Positions 28,448-35,562 of a DNA stretch of 35,751 nt are shown here, one piece after another. The DNA is from a virus: the IMG/VR virus record IMGVR_UViG_3300032828_000005, positions 1-35,751 of that record; one strand, given 5' to 3'. The translations under genes and the position numbers were made by a program. The notes under the pieces are model-generated. The model ran no database searches. It was not told the DNA's origin and was given only the letters and a program-made list of their open reading frames with translations. Positions within the stretch are counted from its first letter, which is position 1. Every line of letters starts with the position of its first letter.

Positions 28448-28918
28448 ATGACTGTCTCGTATTCGGCGGCGGCGGTCCGGGCCATCAAGGACGGGCTGCT
28501 GGTGTCGCGCGCCACGGCGTCGCTGCCAGCGACCACCAGTCAGAACCTGTTCACGGTCGCAGGTGGCCGGATTCTGCTGCTGGCGCTGATCGGTGAGGTG
28601 ACGACGGTCATCCAGGCGCAGTCGACGACGGTGAAGGTCACGTCGACCCCCACCACGGGCTCGGCGATCGACATGTCGAGCACGGGCGCGGACATCAACG
28701 CCCTGGAGGTGGGCGGGCGGATCACCCTGGCGAACCCGCCCGCCGCCGGGACGGCCATGGTGAAGACGAACGCGGGTTACACGAACCTGCAGGGCGTCCA
28801 GGTGGTTGTCCCGATCGGGACGATCTCCTACACGACTGGGGCAACGTCCACCGGGTCGATCAAGTGGGACCTGTTTTATGTGCCGTATGACGCGGCGGCG
28901 ACGGTGGCGGCTGCGTGA
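28448..28918 (+). CDS. Paralogous beta-rich structural protein 3
   Basis: 156 residues from ATG 28448, three bases after the previous stop. Shared words: 'LLVSRATASLPATTSQNLFTVAGGRILLLALIGEVTTVIQAQ' and 'GSIKWDLFYVPYDAAATVAAA'. The shared first strand pair and last strand with divergent middles indicate tandem duplication. Confidence 0.65.
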   Translation: MTVSYSAAAVRAIKDGLLVSRATASLPATTSQNLFTVAGGRILLLALIGEVTTVIQAQSTTVKVTSTPTTGSAIDMSSTGADINALEVGGRITLANPPAAGTAMVKTNAGYTNLQGVQVVVPIGTISYTTGATSTGSIKWDLFYVPYDAAATVAAA

Positions 28919-29076
28919 TGGTGAGGTGGCGGTGCGGCTGTGGGGCGCTGAACGCGGCGGGGCTGCTGCGGTGCCCGCGCGCGGGCTGCGGCCAGCTGCC
29001 GCCCTACGCCGCGCCGCCGCCCGTGGCGGTGAAGGCGCGCGCCCGGGCGCGGGCGGACGCGGACGCGGAGGCCTGA
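28918..29076 (+). CDS. 52-residue zinc-ribbon protein
   Basis: ATG 28918 overlaps the previous stop (TGATG). 'RWRCGCGALN' and 'LLRCPRAGCGQLPP' supply two Cys pairs of a small zinc ribbon. A basic/acidic helix follows (VAVKARARARADADAEA). It is followed by another zinc-ribbon protein with a related head ('WKCLECATAYAVGLLRCPHC'). Confidence 0.6.
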   Translation: MVRWRCGCGALNAAGLLRCPRAGCGQLPPYAAPPPVAVKARARARADADAEA

Positions 29077-29078
29077 CT

Positions 29079-29663
29079 GTGGCCCTGTGGAAGTGCCTGG
29101 AATGCGCCACCGCCTACGCGGTGGGGCTGCTGCGATGCCCGCATTGCCGGGGAACCGACTTTGAGGAGGACGGTGTGCCTAAGACAAGTGTCCTGGGTGG
29201 CCCCAGCAACGCTGCGGCCGAAGCGGCGGAAAACGTGGCGCCAGAATCGCCGGAGACGCCCGAACCCGCGGCGGCCGATACGGCGGTAACCCCGGAACCG
29301 GAAGAGGCCGCAGAGGCGCCCTCAGAGCCTGAGCCAGGCTCAGATGCCCCACCTACCCCACGCGCGCCAGAGATTACCCCCGGCCCGGATTCGACGCCGC
29401 CCGGGAACTCGCCAGAGTCTTCGGACCCAGATGAGGGAGGTGCGTCGCCATCAGCTGGTGGCAGCTCCTCGATATACGAAAGTCTGCGCAGGAAGAGTTC
29501 GACTGGTACGCCTCCAATCCCCCCTTCGCCTGCCCCCAGTGCGGGGAGCCCCTCAGAAACGCCCCCCCATCCGACGCCGGATCAGACGCCGAGCTCTACT
29601 GCACCTACGACGGATGGCGATACCCCCGCGACTGGGTCCGCCCCCAGCAACTCTGACCATTAA
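29079..29663 (+). CDS. Zinc-ribbon protein with long disordered tail
   Basis: 194 residues from GTG 29079. The N-terminus is a zinc ribbon (CLEC near 6-9, CPHC near 21-24). 'GVPKTSVLGGPSNAAAEAAENV' follows, then a tail of Pro, Glu, Ser and Thr with no predicted fold. Its last 69 codons overlap, in another frame, a stretch that codes for a well-formed separate protein (29450-29656). In that stretch this frame gives only Ser/Pro/Thr-rich sequence, so it may be real only up to about 29450, or both frames may be used. Confidence 0.6.
   Translation: MALWKCLECATAYAVGLLRCPHCRGTDFEEDGVPKTSVLGGPSNAAAEAAENVAPESPETPEPAAADTAVTPEPEEAAEAPSEPEPGSDAPPTPRAPEITPGPDSTPPGNSPESSDPDEGGASPSAGGSSSIYESLRRKSSTGTPPIPPSPAPSAGSPSETPPHPTPDQTPSSTAPTTDGDTPATGSAPSNSDH
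29450..29656 (+). CDS. SWWxLLD / DGWRYPRDW protein in a frame without a normal start
   Basis: 68 codons from ATC 29450 to TGA 29656, in the +2 frame relative to the gene above. The product begins 'ISWWQLLDIRKSAQEEFDWY', then 'ACPQCGEPL' (a CxxC) and 'LYCTYDGWRYPRDWVRP'. This matches a small zinc-ribbon protein conserved in actinophage head modules, which as I recall starts 'MSWW'. Here the codon before SWW is ATC, and no ATG, GTG or TTG lies between it and the in-frame TGA upstream (29431-29433). GGAGGT (29436-29441) sits 8 bases before the ATC. Possible explanations: ATC initiation, a ribosomal frameshift from an overlapping frame, a sequencing error, or a start-codon mutation. Confidence 0.5.
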   Translation: MSWWQLLDIRKSAQEEFDWYASNPPFACPQCGEPLRNAPPSDAGSDAELYCTYDGWRYPRDWVRPQQL

Positions 29664-29731
29664 GCCGGTAAGACCCAGGCGACGGTAACCGCACTCCACG
29701 AATCTAATCGCAGCATAAGGAGAGCACAGTA

Positions 29732-30265
29732 ATGCCAATCCAGTCATGGGAGGCAGTTCTCAACGTCCCAGGCGAGGGCGCTGGCACCGCGCTGGCGTCG
29801 TCCACCACCCTGACCGACATCTCCCCGGCGCCGCAGCTTGTCCTGCCATCCGGGTACATGTACATCGGGCAGCGTCTCCGGCTCATCGCCTACGGCATCT
29901 TCTCCACCACCAGCACCCCCACGCTGCTACTCGGCGGGTACTACGGCGGCGTAGCCGGCACCGCCCTCGCGGCAACAGCGGCGATTACCACCGGCTCCGG
30001 CGCTGCTTCGTGGCCGTGGCGGCTGTCGCTGGAGATTTACGTCCGCTCTGTCGGTTCTTCCGGGACCGTGTGGTGCAACGGCGTCGTGAAGCTCGGCACG
30101 TCGCTGACCGGGGCGACCGACTACTGGATCCCGTCGTCCCAGACGCAGCCGATCACCATCAACACCACCACCGCGAATGCGCTCACGGTCGGCGCCCAGT
30201 GGGGCACCAGCTCCGCCAGCAACACGATCACCTGCGAAGACGCCTACATCGAGGCGATCAGCTAA
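29732..30265 (+). CDS. Structural protein of the actinophage head module
   Basis: 177 residues; GGAGAG precedes ATG 29732. It is beta-rich, Thr/Gly/Ala-rich: 'ALASSTTLTDISPAPQLVLPSGYMYIGQRLRLIAYGIFSTTSTPTLLLGGYYGG', 'WPWRLSLEIYVRSVGSSGTV' and 'NALTVGAQWGTSSASNTITCEDAYIEAI'. This protein type is widespread in actinophages near capsid and head-tail genes and is taken as a virion component. The 68 bases before it, after the overlapping frames end, hold a ribosome site and no more. Confidence 0.7.
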   Translation: MPIQSWEAVLNVPGEGAGTALASSTTLTDISPAPQLVLPSGYMYIGQRLRLIAYGIFSTTSTPTLLLGGYYGGVAGTALAATAAITTGSGAASWPWRLSLEIYVRSVGSSGTVWCNGVVKLGTSLTGATDYWIPSSQTQPITINTTTANALTVGAQWGTSSASNTITCEDAYIEAIS

Positions 30266-30280
30266 GCAGTCCCAGCCTCC

Positions 30281-30312
30281 CTGGCTAGCCCTTCGGAAGG
30301 ACGGTTAGCCAG
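30281..30312 (+). promoter_or_regulatory. Hairpin covering a ribosome site
   Basis: CTGGCTA (30281-30287) pairs with TAGCCAG (30306-30312). Inside, CCTT-CGG-AAGG (30290-30300) forms a second stem that covers the GGAAGG ribosome site. The ATG of a short ORF begins right after the outer stem, at 30313. Folding would hide the ribosome site. Confidence 0.5.
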
Positions 30313-30393
30313 ATGGTGACTCAGCGTGCGCTCGACATGGCCGCCTCCGGCGGCGGGGGGGTGAGCTCGTGGCCGTCGCTATTGATGCGGTAG
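30313..30393 (+). CDS. 26-residue leader peptide (possible)
   Basis: ATG 30313 after GGAAGGACGG. The peptide is 'MVTQRALDMAASGGGG' plus a short end (VSSWPSLLMR). It overlaps the start of the 907-residue gene by 25 bp, so its translation may open or couple that start. No similarity is recognised. Confidence 0.35.
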   Translation: MVTQRALDMAASGGGGVSSWPSLLMR

Positions 30394-33092
30394 GACCCTC
30401 CTCCGCCGGCGCCGGCAGCGGCGGCTCAAACTCGCTGAACTGGACGCACACCGCCGCCGGCGGCCCGGTGGCGCTGCTCGTCGGCGTAACACTGGGCACC
30501 GCTAACGACAGCGGGAACGACTTCACCGTCACCTGCGACAGCGTCCCCATGACCCTGATCGACGGTCCTATCCACGGCAACAACTCGATTTACGGGTTCA
30601 TCAAGGTCTACGGGCTGACCGGCATTTCATCCGGCGCGCACGCCATCGCCGTCACCGTGAGCGGGACGACCCCGACCGGCCTGGCCGGCGGTTCGGTTTC
30701 GTTCACCGGGGCGGCCAGCTTCGGAACGGCCTATGACGCAGTCGGGAACAGCGCCACATCCAGCGTCGCAGTCCCCGCAAGCACTACCGGCGGCATCATC
30801 TTCGCGCTCGTCGGCACAGGGCACGGCAACGAGGCTGCAACCAGCCCGGCCACGCTCCAATACCTGAAAGACGAGGCGCTCAACACAATCGGCAACTGCG
30901 CCGCCGAGACGACCCCCTCGACCGGCGGCGCCGTCACCGTAGGGTTCACGCAGGACAGCAACTACTGGGCCATCATCGCGGTGGAAGTCGTGCCTTCCCC
31001 GCCGCCGCCGCCGCCGGTCCCGCCGCCGCCGCTGCTGATGCCGCCCGGCCTGTCGTCCCCCGCCGCCTGGCAGTTCGCCCCGGCCCCGCAGATGGGGGCG
31101 GCGCCTTCAACCGAGACAGTCGTCATCCCCCCGCCGCCTGCGCTGCCGGCTTCGCCGCTGATGCCGCCCGGCCTGTCGTCCCCGGCCGCCTGGCAGTTCG
31201 CCCCGGCCCGCCCGGTGACAGCGCAGGCCGCGCCGCCCGTCGTCATCACCACGACAGGTGCGACGTTCAGCCCGGTCGTCGCACTCAAGGCCGGCTCGGC
31301 GGCCACAGTCACCTGGTCCTGCGCCGGGTTCACCAGCCAGACCGGCGTCAGCCCGTCGTTCAGCTTCGGCTCCGCGGCGACCCGCACCGTCAACATGACC
31401 GTGACCGGCGGCGGCGGCTACGCCGACGTCACCCTGTTCAACGTCGGCTACGACAACACGGTCGACCCCGGCACCTACATGCCGCCGAGCGGGTACGCCA
31501 AAGCCGCCGAGTCCGTGTCGGGCATCGCGAACATCAACTCACTCACCGGCCTGATCTACTTCCTCGCCGACTTCACGCCACTCGCCGGCGTCATCGACTT
31601 CACCGGCATGTCGGCGCTCCAGTTCGTTGAGTGCTTCGGGTCGGACATCAACGGGGTAACCCTAACCGGCTGCACATCGCTCATACGGCTCCAGATTGAG
31701 GCGTGCAACCAGAACCGGCCACTGGACCTCAACCCGGTCGCAGCTAACCTGCGCGACCTGCGTTCCGCGATCCAGCAGGGCGGCCGGCTGGAGTTCGTCA
31801 CGCTCACCTCCCCCATGGCCGCCCTTTACCATTTCTGCGTCCGTGACCAATTTCTCGTCAACCCGCCCACCCTGGCCAGCTTCCCCGTGTTGCAGCAGTT
31901 CTGGACCTGGAACGGCGGCAGCGCCCAGCCCGTCAACGCGTACTCGTACGAGCTGTCATTCAGCTCGGATGCGCTATTGGACGTCGTCTCGTACCAGAAC
32001 CAGTGGTCGAGCGCGGACCTGACGGGCATTTTCCCGGCTAGCCGCGACTCGGCGTCACTCCCGTTCGGCACCAACAACGTCCGGTGCGACCTGCACAACA
32101 ACCGGCTGACTTCGGTGATCCTGACGGGCTGCGAAGGCCTCCAGAACATCGACTTCTCGTTCAACCGGCTCGGCACGGCGATGGTCGACTACGTGCTCAC
32201 CGCCGCCGCCGGCTGGGGAACGAGCAACGGCGCCCTCGACCTGCGCAGCAACGCGCCGCCGACCGCCGCCGGCACCGCCGCCGCGGCCACCCTCACCGGC
32301 CGCGGCTGGACCGTCAACGTGGACTCGCCGGCCACCATCACCTACCCGTGGCGGCTGCTGGACGGCGTGTCCGGCCGGCCCGGCGTCGGATCTTCCGGCA
32401 CGCAGCCGCCGTCCGCCAGCACGGCCGGCGGACCGCTATGCGCGAGCATGTCGATCAAGGTCACCTGCGCCGGTTCGCTCCTGGCCGGCTACTACGTGTG
32501 GCGGGCCGACAGCGCGCAGGCCGCGAACTGCGACGTCGCGCTGTGGGTCGTGACGGGCCTGAACACCGGCACTCTCGTCCCTGCCTCCCACGTGCCGCTC
32601 GCCGGGATGACCGCCGGCCAGTTCAATTACGCGCCGCTCGCGGCCCCCATCCCGCTGGCGGAGGGCGCGACTTACGCGGTCGTCGCGGGCTTCCCCGGCA
32701 ATTTCCCCTGGACCAACAGTCAGCTCGACGGCGTCAAGCACCCCTACGGCACGGGCATCGCGAACGGCCCGCTGTTCGCGTTCTCGTCGTACCTGGGCGT
32801 CAACCCGGACCCGTACAACGACGACCAGTCCCGCTACACCACCGGCAACGCCGACCCGACCGCGACTTTCCCTGTCACCTCGTTCGGCTACGCACTTTTC
32901 TGGGTAGACGTCCAGGTCACCCAGGGGCCGCTCCCGGCGCCGCCGCCGCTGGTACCACCCGCGCCGTTCACCCCGATGGGCCTGCAGTGGCGGACCAGGC
33001 CACCCGGCCCTATCCCCTTCGTGGCACGCCCCGGGACAGTCACCGTCACAACTACCCCAGCGGCTACAGTTATCGTCAGCACGACGATATGA
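30369..33092 (+). CDS. Large multidomain head-fibre or adhesin-like protein
   Basis: 907 residues from GTG 30369 (GGGGGGG upstream). Residues 1-208: a beta domain ('NSLNWTHTAAGGPVALLVGVTLG', 'YWAIIAVEVVPS') like those of secreted or virion lectin-type proteins. Residues 209-285: Pro-rich linker with a 17-residue unit (LMPPGLSSPAAWQFAPA) occurring twice, at 223-239 and 264-280. Residues 290-345: an Ig/PKD-like beta domain. Residues 360-640: Leu-rich repeat-like strands ('ALQFVECFGSDINGVTLTGCTSLIRLQI', 'LTSVILTGCEGLQNIDFSFNRL'). Residues 690-860: 'ASMSIKVTCAGSLLAGYYVWRA', 'CDVALWVVTGLNTGTLV', 'YAPLAAPIPLAEGATYAVVAGF', matching the DUF4082 pattern. It ends with another Pro-rich 'FTPMGLQWRTRPPGPIP'. 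It is encoded among head genes, so head fibre or surface attachment is likely. Confidence 0.65.
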   Translation: MAVAIDAVGPSSAGAGSGGSNSLNWTHTAAGGPVALLVGVTLGTANDSGNDFTVTCDSVPMTLIDGPIHGNNSIYGFIKVYGLTGISSGAHAIAVTVSGTTPTGLAGGSVSFTGAASFGTAYDAVGNSATSSVAVPASTTGGIIFALVGTGHGNEAATSPATLQYLKDEALNTIGNCAAETTPSTGGAVTVGFTQDSNYWAIIAVEVVPSPPPPPPVPPPPLLMPPGLSSPAAWQFAPAPQMGAAPSTETVVIPPPPALPASPLMPPGLSSPAAWQFAPARPVTAQAAPPVVITTTGATFSPVVALKAGSAATVTWSCAGFTSQTGVSPSFSFGSAATRTVNMTVTGGGGYADVTLFNVGYDNTVDPGTYMPPSGYAKAAESVSGIANINSLTGLIYFLADFTPLAGVIDFTGMSALQFVECFGSDINGVTLTGCTSLIRLQIEACNQNRPLDLNPVAANLRDLRSAIQQGGRLEFVTLTSPMAALYHFCVRDQFLVNPPTLASFPVLQQFWTWNGGSAQPVNAYSYELSFSSDALLDVVSYQNQWSSADLTGIFPASRDSASLPFGTNNVRCDLHNNRLTSVILTGCEGLQNIDFSFNRLGTAMVDYVLTAAAGWGTSNGALDLRSNAPPTAAGTAAAATLTGRGWTVNVDSPATITYPWRLLDGVSGRPGVGSSGTQPPSASTAGGPLCASMSIKVTCAGSLLAGYYVWRADSAQAANCDVALWVVTGLNTGTLVPASHVPLAGMTAGQFNYAPLAAPIPLAEGATYAVVAGFPGNFPWTNSQLDGVKHPYGTGIANGPLFAFSSYLGVNPDPYNDDQSRYTTGNADPTATFPVTSFGYALFWVDVQVTQGPLPAPPPLVPPAPFTPMGLQWRTRPPGPIPFVARPGTVTVTTTPAATVIVSTTI

Positions 33093-33117
33093 GCACTGCC
33101 ACAGTCAGGAACACACT

Positions 33118-33432
33118 ATGAGTGCGCCGTTTATGGCCGGTTCGCTGGTCACGAGCACGGCGACGTTCCTCGACGGTAACGGGAATCCCGCCGACCCGAG
33201 CGCGGTCACGCTCAAGTACAAGCAAGGGGCAGGGGCGACAACCACTGTCACCTACCAGCCCAACACGCCCACGAGCATCACCAGGAACTCGCCGGGCGTG
33301 TACAGCACCGAACTCGACACCACCGGCTGGACCGGCCCCGACAACCAGCTGTGGACCGTGCAATGGTCCGGCGCCGGGAACGTGCAGGCCATCGCAGTCT
33401 CAAACTGGCAGGTCGAACCGGCCGCGCTCTGA
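33118..33432 (+). CDS. Structural protein, Ig-like beta sandwich
   Basis: 104 residues from ATG 33118. 'GSLVTSTATFLDGNGNPADPSAVTLKYKQGAGATTTVTYQ' and 'SPGVYSTELDTTGWTGPDNQLWTVQWSGAGNVQAIAVSNWQVEPA' form a regular beta sandwich. It is a type common between capsid and connector genes in actinophages. The precise role is not known. Confidence 0.65.
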   Translation: MSAPFMAGSLVTSTATFLDGNGNPADPSAVTLKYKQGAGATTTVTYQPNTPTSITRNSPGVYSTELDTTGWTGPDNQLWTVQWSGAGNVQAIAVSNWQVEPAAL

Positions 33433-33508
33433 CACAACCGAATAGCACAACCCATCCCTCCTCCGCCCACGGGCGGGGACGGCCAAGGAAGCAAGGGCAC
33501 AGGACCGG

Positions 33509-34048
33509 GTGAAACAGACAGCCGCTAAAGGCGTCACCGCGAAGCATGCGGGCACCGCCAAGCATGGCCAGGCGAAGAAACATTCACCTGCCCAGACCCT
33601 GGCGTGGCAGAAGGCCGGGGCCGCGGCCCGTAAGGCGCACAGGGTCGCGAAACACCCTGCCCATGCGAAACCCGCCGCGCTTGCCCTCGCCGGGGACGTC
33701 GCCTGCTGCGCCGCCGAGGCGCTCGCCGCGTCGCTGCGGATGGCCGGTCACCCTGTCGCCGACGCCGACGTGCTCGCCCTCTACCTGGCCATCACCGGCG
33801 ACCCGGACGCGGGCGCGCCGATCGCGGCCACCCTCGAGGCCGCCGCCGACGTCGGCCTCGCCGGGCACCGGCCCCGCTACGAACCTGTGACAGCGCTGCA
33901 CACGGGTGTCGTCTTCGGTTGCACGCTGCCCGGTGGCCGTCACGCTGCCACCATCGACGGGCCTGGCGTGTGGACCTGGGGGCGGTGGCAGCCTTTCACC
34001 CGGCCGCTGCTAGCCGACGAAGCCTGGCAGATCGAGTGGGCGGCCTGA
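33509..34048 (+). CDS. Papain-fold-like (C39-type) protein with basic N-terminus
   Basis: 179 residues from GTG 33509. The first 56 residues are very rich in Lys, His, Ala and Gln (TAKHAGTAKHGQAKKH), like a histone-type DNA-binding tail. The folded part starts 'GDVACCAAEALAASLRMAGHPVADADVLALYLAI' (candidate catalytic Cys), and continues 'APIAATLEAAADVGLAGHRP', 'GVVFGCTLPGGRHAATIDGPGVWTWGRWQPF' (candidate His and Asp). Cys, then His, then Asp fits a C39/papain-type fold. Whether it is active is unknown. It lies just before the connector gene, so it is likely part of the virion or head assembly. Confidence 0.6.
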   Translation: MKQTAAKGVTAKHAGTAKHGQAKKHSPAQTLAWQKAGAAARKAHRVAKHPAHAKPAALALAGDVACCAAEALAASLRMAGHPVADADVLALYLAITGDPDAGAPIAATLEAAADVGLAGHRPRYEPVTALHTGVVFGCTLPGGRHAATIDGPGVWTWGRWQPFTRPLLADEAWQIEWAA

Positions 34049-35169
34049 TGGCCATCACCCAGCCCTGCTACTGCACCCGTGAAGACGTCAAAGGCGCCCT
34101 CGACTTCAAGGAGACAGCCCGGATCAACCCGGTCCTTGACCGCGGCCTCCAATCAGCGGCCCGCAACATCGATAAGCAGCTCCACCGGAGGTTCTTCCCG
34201 CAGGACCAGGTCAAGTTTTTCGACTGGCCGAACTCGCAGTACGCGTACCCGTGGCGGCTGTGGCTCGACCGGCAGGACCTGATCGTCGCCACCAGCGTGC
34301 AGTCACCGGCTGGGACGGCCATCCCGCTGAACCAGGTGTTCGCTGAGCCGGTCAACGACGGGCCGCCGTTCACCTACCTCGAACTGGACCGGTCCACCGT
34401 CGCCGCGTGGGGCAACGCTGCGACGCCGCAGCATTCCATCGTGGTCGCCGGGACCTGGGGCTACTCAGCCGAAACCGAGTCGGCTGGGACGCTCGCCGCG
34501 GCGGTGTCGTCGACGTCCGCGACCACGATCACCGTGTCCGATTCGTCGCTGATCGGCGTCGGTGACCTTCTCGTCCTCGACTATGCGCTCGGCGCCGCGC
34601 CGTACCCGTCCGCCACCGGCACCGCGGGCGCGCTGCAGCCGATCACCGGGGAACGGGTGCTGGTCACCGGCCGCGCCATGGCCGCGACCTCGGCGGGGTT
34701 CACCGGCCCGGCGACCGCCAGCGCAGCCGACAACGTCCTCGCCGTCTCAGACGGCACCCTGTTCGGTATCGGTGAGGTGATCCAGCTCGACTCCGAGCGG
34801 ATGCAGATCGCCGACATCACCGGGAACAACCTGATCTTGCGCCGCGCATGGGACGGCACGATTCTGGCCGCGCACACCTCCGGCATCATCTACGCCGCCC
34901 GCCAGCTCACCGTCGCCCGCGGGCAGCTCGGCACCACCGCCGCCGCCCACACGCAGGGCGCGGCCATCTCGAGGCACCGGCCGCCGTCCCTGATCCGCGA
35001 CCTCGCCATCGCTGAAACCCTGAACCGGGTCCTGGAGGAAACATCCGGCTACGCGGCCGTGGCCGGTGAAGGCGACGCGACCCGCGGGCCGTCCGGCGCG
35101 GGCCTGGCCGACATGTGGGACGAGGCGATGACCGCCTACGGCCGCAAAAACCGGACCAGGGTGATCTAG
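34048..35169 (+). CDS. Head-tail connector (adaptor) protein
   Basis: 373 residues from ATG 34048, overlapping the previous stop (TGATG). 'CTREDVKGALDFKETARINPVLDRGLQSAARNIDKQLHRRFFP' is the helical N-terminus of HK97 gp6-type adaptors, and the end ('PPSLIRDLAIAETLNRVLEETSGYA') is a matching helix. Between them (about 150-300) lies a long beta-rich insertion with two similar units ('SATTITVSDSSLIGVGDLLVLD' and 'ADNVLAVSDGTLFGIGEVIQLD'). It would bind below the portal and begin the neck. Confidence 0.75.
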   Translation: MAITQPCYCTREDVKGALDFKETARINPVLDRGLQSAARNIDKQLHRRFFPQDQVKFFDWPNSQYAYPWRLWLDRQDLIVATSVQSPAGTAIPLNQVFAEPVNDGPPFTYLELDRSTVAAWGNAATPQHSIVVAGTWGYSAETESAGTLAAAVSSTSATTITVSDSSLIGVGDLLVLDYALGAAPYPSATGTAGALQPITGERVLVTGRAMAATSAGFTGPATASAADNVLAVSDGTLFGIGEVIQLDSERMQIADITGNNLILRRAWDGTILAAHTSGIIYAARQLTVARGQLGTTAAAHTQGAAISRHRPPSLIRDLAIAETLNRVLEETSGYAAVAGEGDATRGPSGAGLADMWDEAMTAYGRKNRTRVI

Positions 35170-35562
35170 ATGGCGGAAGTGATCGTCTCCGGGCCGCTGT
35201 TCGATGGCCGCGCCGACGCCGCTGTCACGGCGTGGCTCGACGACACCAAAAAAGACCTCGCGTCGACGGCCGCGGACATGCTCCGGGCCTTCCCGATGGA
35301 CAAGACCGGCCGGGCGCGCGGCGGTTTCCAGTCCAACATCAACGCGGTGAGCCGCGGCCCCGACCAGGTCATCACCGGACCGACGATCCGCGGTGTCGCC
35401 TGGACGCCGTGGCTCGAGGGCACGTCGCAGCGGAACAACTCGACCCGGTTCAAGGGCTACCGGCTGTTCCGCCAGACCGCCGCCGAACTCAGCCTGCACG
35501 TGAAACCGGTCGCGGAAGAAAAACTACCGCCGTACATCGAGGCCATGGGCGGCCACGTATGA
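35170..35562 (+). CDS. Head-tail joining protein, HK97 gp10-like
   Basis: 130 residues; ATG 35170 directly follows the adaptor stop. 'VTAWLDDTKKDLASTAADMLRAFPMDKTGRARGGFQSNIN', 'ITGPTIRGVAWTPWLEGTSQRNNSTRFKGYRLFRQTA' and a final helix give the pattern of gp10-type neck or tail-completion proteins. It overlaps the next gene by ATGA. Confidence 0.7.
   Translation: MAEVIVSGPLFDGRADAAVTAWLDDTKKDLASTAADMLRAFPMDKTGRARGGFQSNINAVSRGPDQVITGPTIRGVAWTPWLEGTSQRNNSTRFKGYRLFRQTAAELSLHVKPVAEEKLPPYIEAMGGHV

Noticed and set aside
2389-33806. GACCCGGA words as a TraB-type recognition (clt/TRS) cluster
   Set aside because: The word occurs singly in several genes, mostly as an Asp-Pro-Asp codon string, and never as a tandem cluster.
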